NCBI GenBank assembly: GCA_000715635.1
Contig: KL569169.1
Span: 41,702-48,632, forward strand
Length of the DNA: 6,931 nucleotides
Source of the DNA: Streptomyces violaceus
GTDB taxonomy: Bacteria > Actinomycetota > Actinomycetes > Streptomycetales > Streptomycetaceae
Reading direction: 5' to 3'
Shown piece after piece: positions 5,488 to 6,931 of this stretch. The translations under genes and the position numbers were made by a program. Position 1 is the first letter of the stretch. Every line of letters starts with the position of its first letter. The notes below the pieces were generated by a model. The model saw only the letters and a list, made by a program, of their open reading frames with translations. It had not been told where the DNA came from and did no database searches.

Positions 5488-6473
5488 GACTGGGCGACCT
5501 CCTTGAGGCTCGGCTCGGCGGACGTGGCCGACCCGTTGCCGGTCAGGTTCAGGAACACCTCGTCGAGTGTGGGCCTGCGCAGGGCGATGTCCTCGGCCTC
5601 GATGCCGGCGTCGTCGAGCTCCCGGGCGACCGCGGTGAGGGCGGCGACCCGGTTGGCGACGACGACGCTGACGCGCCGGTTGTCGGTGTCCGTCTCGGGC
5701 TCGGCCCGCAGCAGCGCGCCGATCATGCGGCCGGCCCGTTCGAGGTCGTTGGAGCGGCGGAGCACGACGTCGATCCGGTCTCCGCCGATCTTGTTCTTGA
5801 GCTGGTCCGGGGTGCCGGACTCGACGACCCTGCCGTTGTCGATGAGGGCGATCCGGTCGGCCAGCTGGTCGGCCTCTTCGAGGTACTGGGTGGTCAGCAT
5901 GACCGTGCGGCCCTCGGAGACCAGGCCGCGGACGGACTCCCAGACGTCGTTGCGGCCCCGCGGGTCGAGCCCGGTGGTGGGCTCGTCGAGGAACAGCACG
6001 GACGGGGCCAGGATGAGACTGGCGGCGAGGTCGAGCCGCCGTCGCATACCGCCGGAGCACTGCTTGGCCGGCTTTCCGGCGGCTTCGGTCAGGCCGAAGC
6101 GCTCCAGCAGTTCGTCGGCCCGGCTCTGCGCGGTGCGCTTGCCGATGTGGTATAAGCGCCCGAACATCACGAGGTTCTGACGGCCGCTCAGGTCCTCGTC
6201 CACCGCGGCGTGCTGTCCGAGGAGCCCGATGCTGTAGCGGACCTGGGCCGACTGGGTGGCGACGTCGTAGCCGGCCACCCGTGCGGTGCCCTCGTCGTAC
6301 TTCAGCAGGGTGGAGAGGATGCGGACCGCGGTGGTCTTTCCGGCGCCGTTCGGGCCGAGAAGGCCGTATACGACGCCTCGGGGTACCTCCAGGTCGAGTC
6401 CCGCGAGGGCCTCCTTGTCGCCGTATTTCTTCTTCAGAGCTTCGGTCTGGATCGCCAAATCGGCGCCGCCCAT
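5484..6473 (-). CDS. ABC transporter ATP-binding protein (DrrA family)
   Basis: ATPase of 329 residues that powers the adjacent ABC-2 permease at the inner face of the membrane. Walker A GPNGAGKTT (40-48), Q-loop Gln87, signature CSGGMRRRLDLA (139-150), Walker B VLFLDEPTTGLD (159-170). Gln196 stands in TTQYLEEAD where many ABC ATPases have the switch histidine, and the C-terminal domain ends with TLDEVFLNLTG (302-312). These are traits of the daunorubicin-resistance DrrA type (330 residues in S. peucetius). ATG 6473 is chosen: GAAGG (6481-6485) lies 7 bases upstream, and the longer in-frame option begins with TTG inside the -35 box. Leu107 is encoded by TTA (6153-6155), the only in-frame TTA I found in the window; in Streptomyces such codons need the bldA tRNA. 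The stop overlaps the permease start. What it exports is not visible. Confidence 0.94.
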   Translation of the reverse strand: MGGADLAIQTEALKKKYGDKEALAGLDLEVPRGVVYGLLGPNGAGKTTAVRILSTLLKYDEGTARVAGYDVATQSAQVRYSIGLLGQHAAVDEDLSGRQNLVMFGRLYHIGKRTAQSRADELLERFGLTEAAGKPAKQCSGGMRRRLDLAASLILAPSVLFLDEPTTGLDPRGRNDVWESVRGLVSEGRTVMLTTQYLEEADQLADRIALIDNGRVVESGTPDQLKNKIGGDRIDVVLRRSNDLERAGRMIGALLRAEPETDTDNRRVSVVVANRVAALTAVARELDDAGIEAEDIALRRPTLDEVFLNLTGNGSATSAEPSLKEVAQS

Positions 6474-6490
6474 GCCCGCCCCTTCTTTCG

Positions 6491-6510
6491 GGTGCTCAAA
6501 TTTGGGTACC
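6491..6510. promoter_or_regulatory. Operator-like inverted repeat at the drrA-like transcription start
   Basis: GGTGCTCAAATTTGGGTACC is a 20-bp inverted repeat in which 8 of 10 positions per arm are symmetric about an AAATTT centre. It sits directly downstream of the predicted -10 box and covers the likely start point, the classic place for a repressor. The protein that binds is unknown; a dimeric winged-helix or TetR-type factor would fit the size. Confidence 0.6.
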
Positions 6511-6515
6511 CGGCG

Positions 6516-6545
6516 AGCATAGAGGAGGGCGGCCCGGATATTCAA
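6516..6545 (-). promoter_or_regulatory. Promoter of the drrAB-like operon
   Basis: On the minus strand TTGAAT (-35, forward 6540-6545) and TATGCT (-10, forward 6516-6521) are separated by 18 bp, a good fit to a housekeeping-sigma promoter. Transcription would begin around 6508-6511, giving a leader of about 35-38 bases. The region is visibly AT-richer than the genes around it. Confidence 0.65.
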
Positions 6546-6556
6546 GTTTTAGTACC
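6537..6556. promoter_or_regulatory. Second, degenerate operator-like copy over the -35 box
   Basis: GATATTCAAGTTTTAGTACC matches the 6491-6510 element at 14 of 20 positions in the same orientation, with centres 46 bp apart. Its own symmetry is weaker (6 of 10). It covers the predicted -35 and the stop codon of the dehydratase gene, so it could be an accessory binding site. Confidence 0.4.
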
Positions 6557-6931
6557 CCCCGTCGCCGCCCTCCTCCCGGACGTCCCAGTGGTCACGGTGG
6601 GCGGCGTACCACTCGACCGTCTCGCGCAGTCCGTCCTCCAGCGACCACCGCGGCGCGTAGCCGAGCTCGCGGCGGATCTTGGAGTCGTCCACCGCGTAGC
6701 GGAAGTCGTGCCCCTTGCGGTCCGCGACCCGCTGGACCAGGTCCCAGTCGCGCCCGCAGAGCTCGAGGAGACGGCCGGTCATCTCCTTGTTGGTCAGATG
6801 GGTTCCGCCGCCGATGTTGTAGATCTCCCCCGGCCGGCCCTCGTCCAGCACCAGCCGCACCGCCCGGCAGTGGTCGTCGACGTGCAGCCACTCCCGCAGG
6901 TTCGAGCCGTCCCCGTACAGCGGGACCGGCT
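6549..6931 (-). CDS. rfbB: dTDP-glucose 4,6-dehydratase, C-terminal fragment (5' end beyond window)
   Basis: NAD-dependent short-chain dehydrogenase/reductase-fold enzyme that converts dTDP-glucose to dTDP-4-keto-6-deoxyglucose, the branch point to rhamnose and to the deoxysugars on many antibiotics. Only the last 126 residues of roughly 325-360 are in the window; the NAD-binding motif and catalytic Tyr-Lys lie outside. Strongly recognisable family sequence: PLYGDGSNLREWLHVDDHC at the fragment start, then PGEIYNIGGGTHLTNKEMT, DRKGHDFRYAVDDSKIRREL and GYAPRWSLEDGLRETVEWY. These form the sugar-nucleotide-binding C-terminal domain. The reading frame runs open to the window edge, so an internal GTG at 6860 is not the start. 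The tail after WYAAHRDHW is short and Gly/Asp-rich. No terminator is seen in the 75 bp before the drrA-like start. Whether it serves cell-wall rhamnose or a metabolite cluster depends on genes beyond the edge. Confidence 0.94.
   Translation of the reverse strand, partial: PVPLYGDGSNLREWLHVDDHCRAVRLVLDEGRPGEIYNIGGGTHLTNKEMTGRLLELCGRDWDLVQRVADRKGHDFRYAVDDSKIRRELGYAPRWSLEDGLRETVEWYAAHRDHWDVREEGGDGGY

Noticed and set aside
5488..6060. N-terminal extension of the permease frame by 191 codons
   Set aside because: The extension lies out of frame inside the ATPase gene and is Arg/Pro-rich; the ATG at 5487 with AAGGAGG upstream gives a normal-length DrrB-type protein.
4552..6180. Long + strand open frame (542 codons) opposite the transporter genes
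   Set aside because: It runs through a terminator hairpin and across the ATGA junction of two real genes and has a biased composition; it is a GC-driven shadow.
1..6931. CRISPR arrays, tRNA or rRNA genes, insertion sequences, phage attachment sites
   Set aside because: I found no regularly spaced repeats, no tRNA-like cloverleaf and no transposase or integrase motifs; apart from promoters and hairpins the window is filled by protein genes.

Overview
The window is GC-rich (roughly 70% by eye), uses G/C at third codon positions almost throughout, and carries a gene mix typical of the actinomycete genus Streptomyces or a close relative. It appears to be the end of an assembled contig. The first 16 bases match the 3' part of the 19-base Tn5 mosaic-end sequence used in transposase-based sequencing libraries, so the biological sequence starts at about base 17. 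Both outermost genes are cut by the window ends.

Layout, left to right: (1) the last 123 codons of a glutamate decarboxylase on the + strand (17-390). All other genes are on the - strand. (2) A PadR-family regulator (387-983), whose stop codon shares the palindrome CTAG with the decarboxylase stop. (3) A DinB/DUF664 protein (994-1545), 10 bp upstream of padR and probably co-transcribed with it. (4) A UvrA-like tandem ABC ATPase of 761 residues (1672-3957), short because the UvrB-binding domain is absent, as in the DrrC self-resistance type; a 14-bp hairpin follows it. (5) A two-cysteine glutathione peroxidase (4010-4498), 52 bp upstream of the uvrA-like gene and in line with it. (6) A hairpin terminator, then a DrrB-type ABC-2 permease (4657-5487) and a DrrA-type ATPase (5484-6473), joined by an ATGA overlap. 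A promoter and a pair of operator-like elements lie just before the ATPase gene. (7) The C-terminal 126 residues of dTDP-glucose 4,6-dehydratase (6549-6931), cut by the window end.

The transcription units I infer are dinB-padR; gpx-uvrA-like, ending at the 1624-1662 hairpin; and drrA-like/drrB-like, ending at the 4604-4640 hairpin. No terminator is evident between the dehydratase gene and the transporter.

The theme that best joins these genes is resistance to a DNA-binding or otherwise toxic molecule. A DrrAB-type exporter, a DrrC-type UvrA relative, a PadR regulator and a deoxysugar-pathway enzyme are also found together in clusters for anthracycline and aureolic-acid antibiotics. No biosynthetic core gene is visible here, however, and each of these families is also common elsewhere in Streptomyces chromosomes. 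The most useful new observations are a single TTA codon (bldA-type) in the ATPase gene, a 20-bp inverted repeat over its predicted transcription start with a degenerate copy over the -35 box, and the missing UvrB-binding domain in the UvrA relative.
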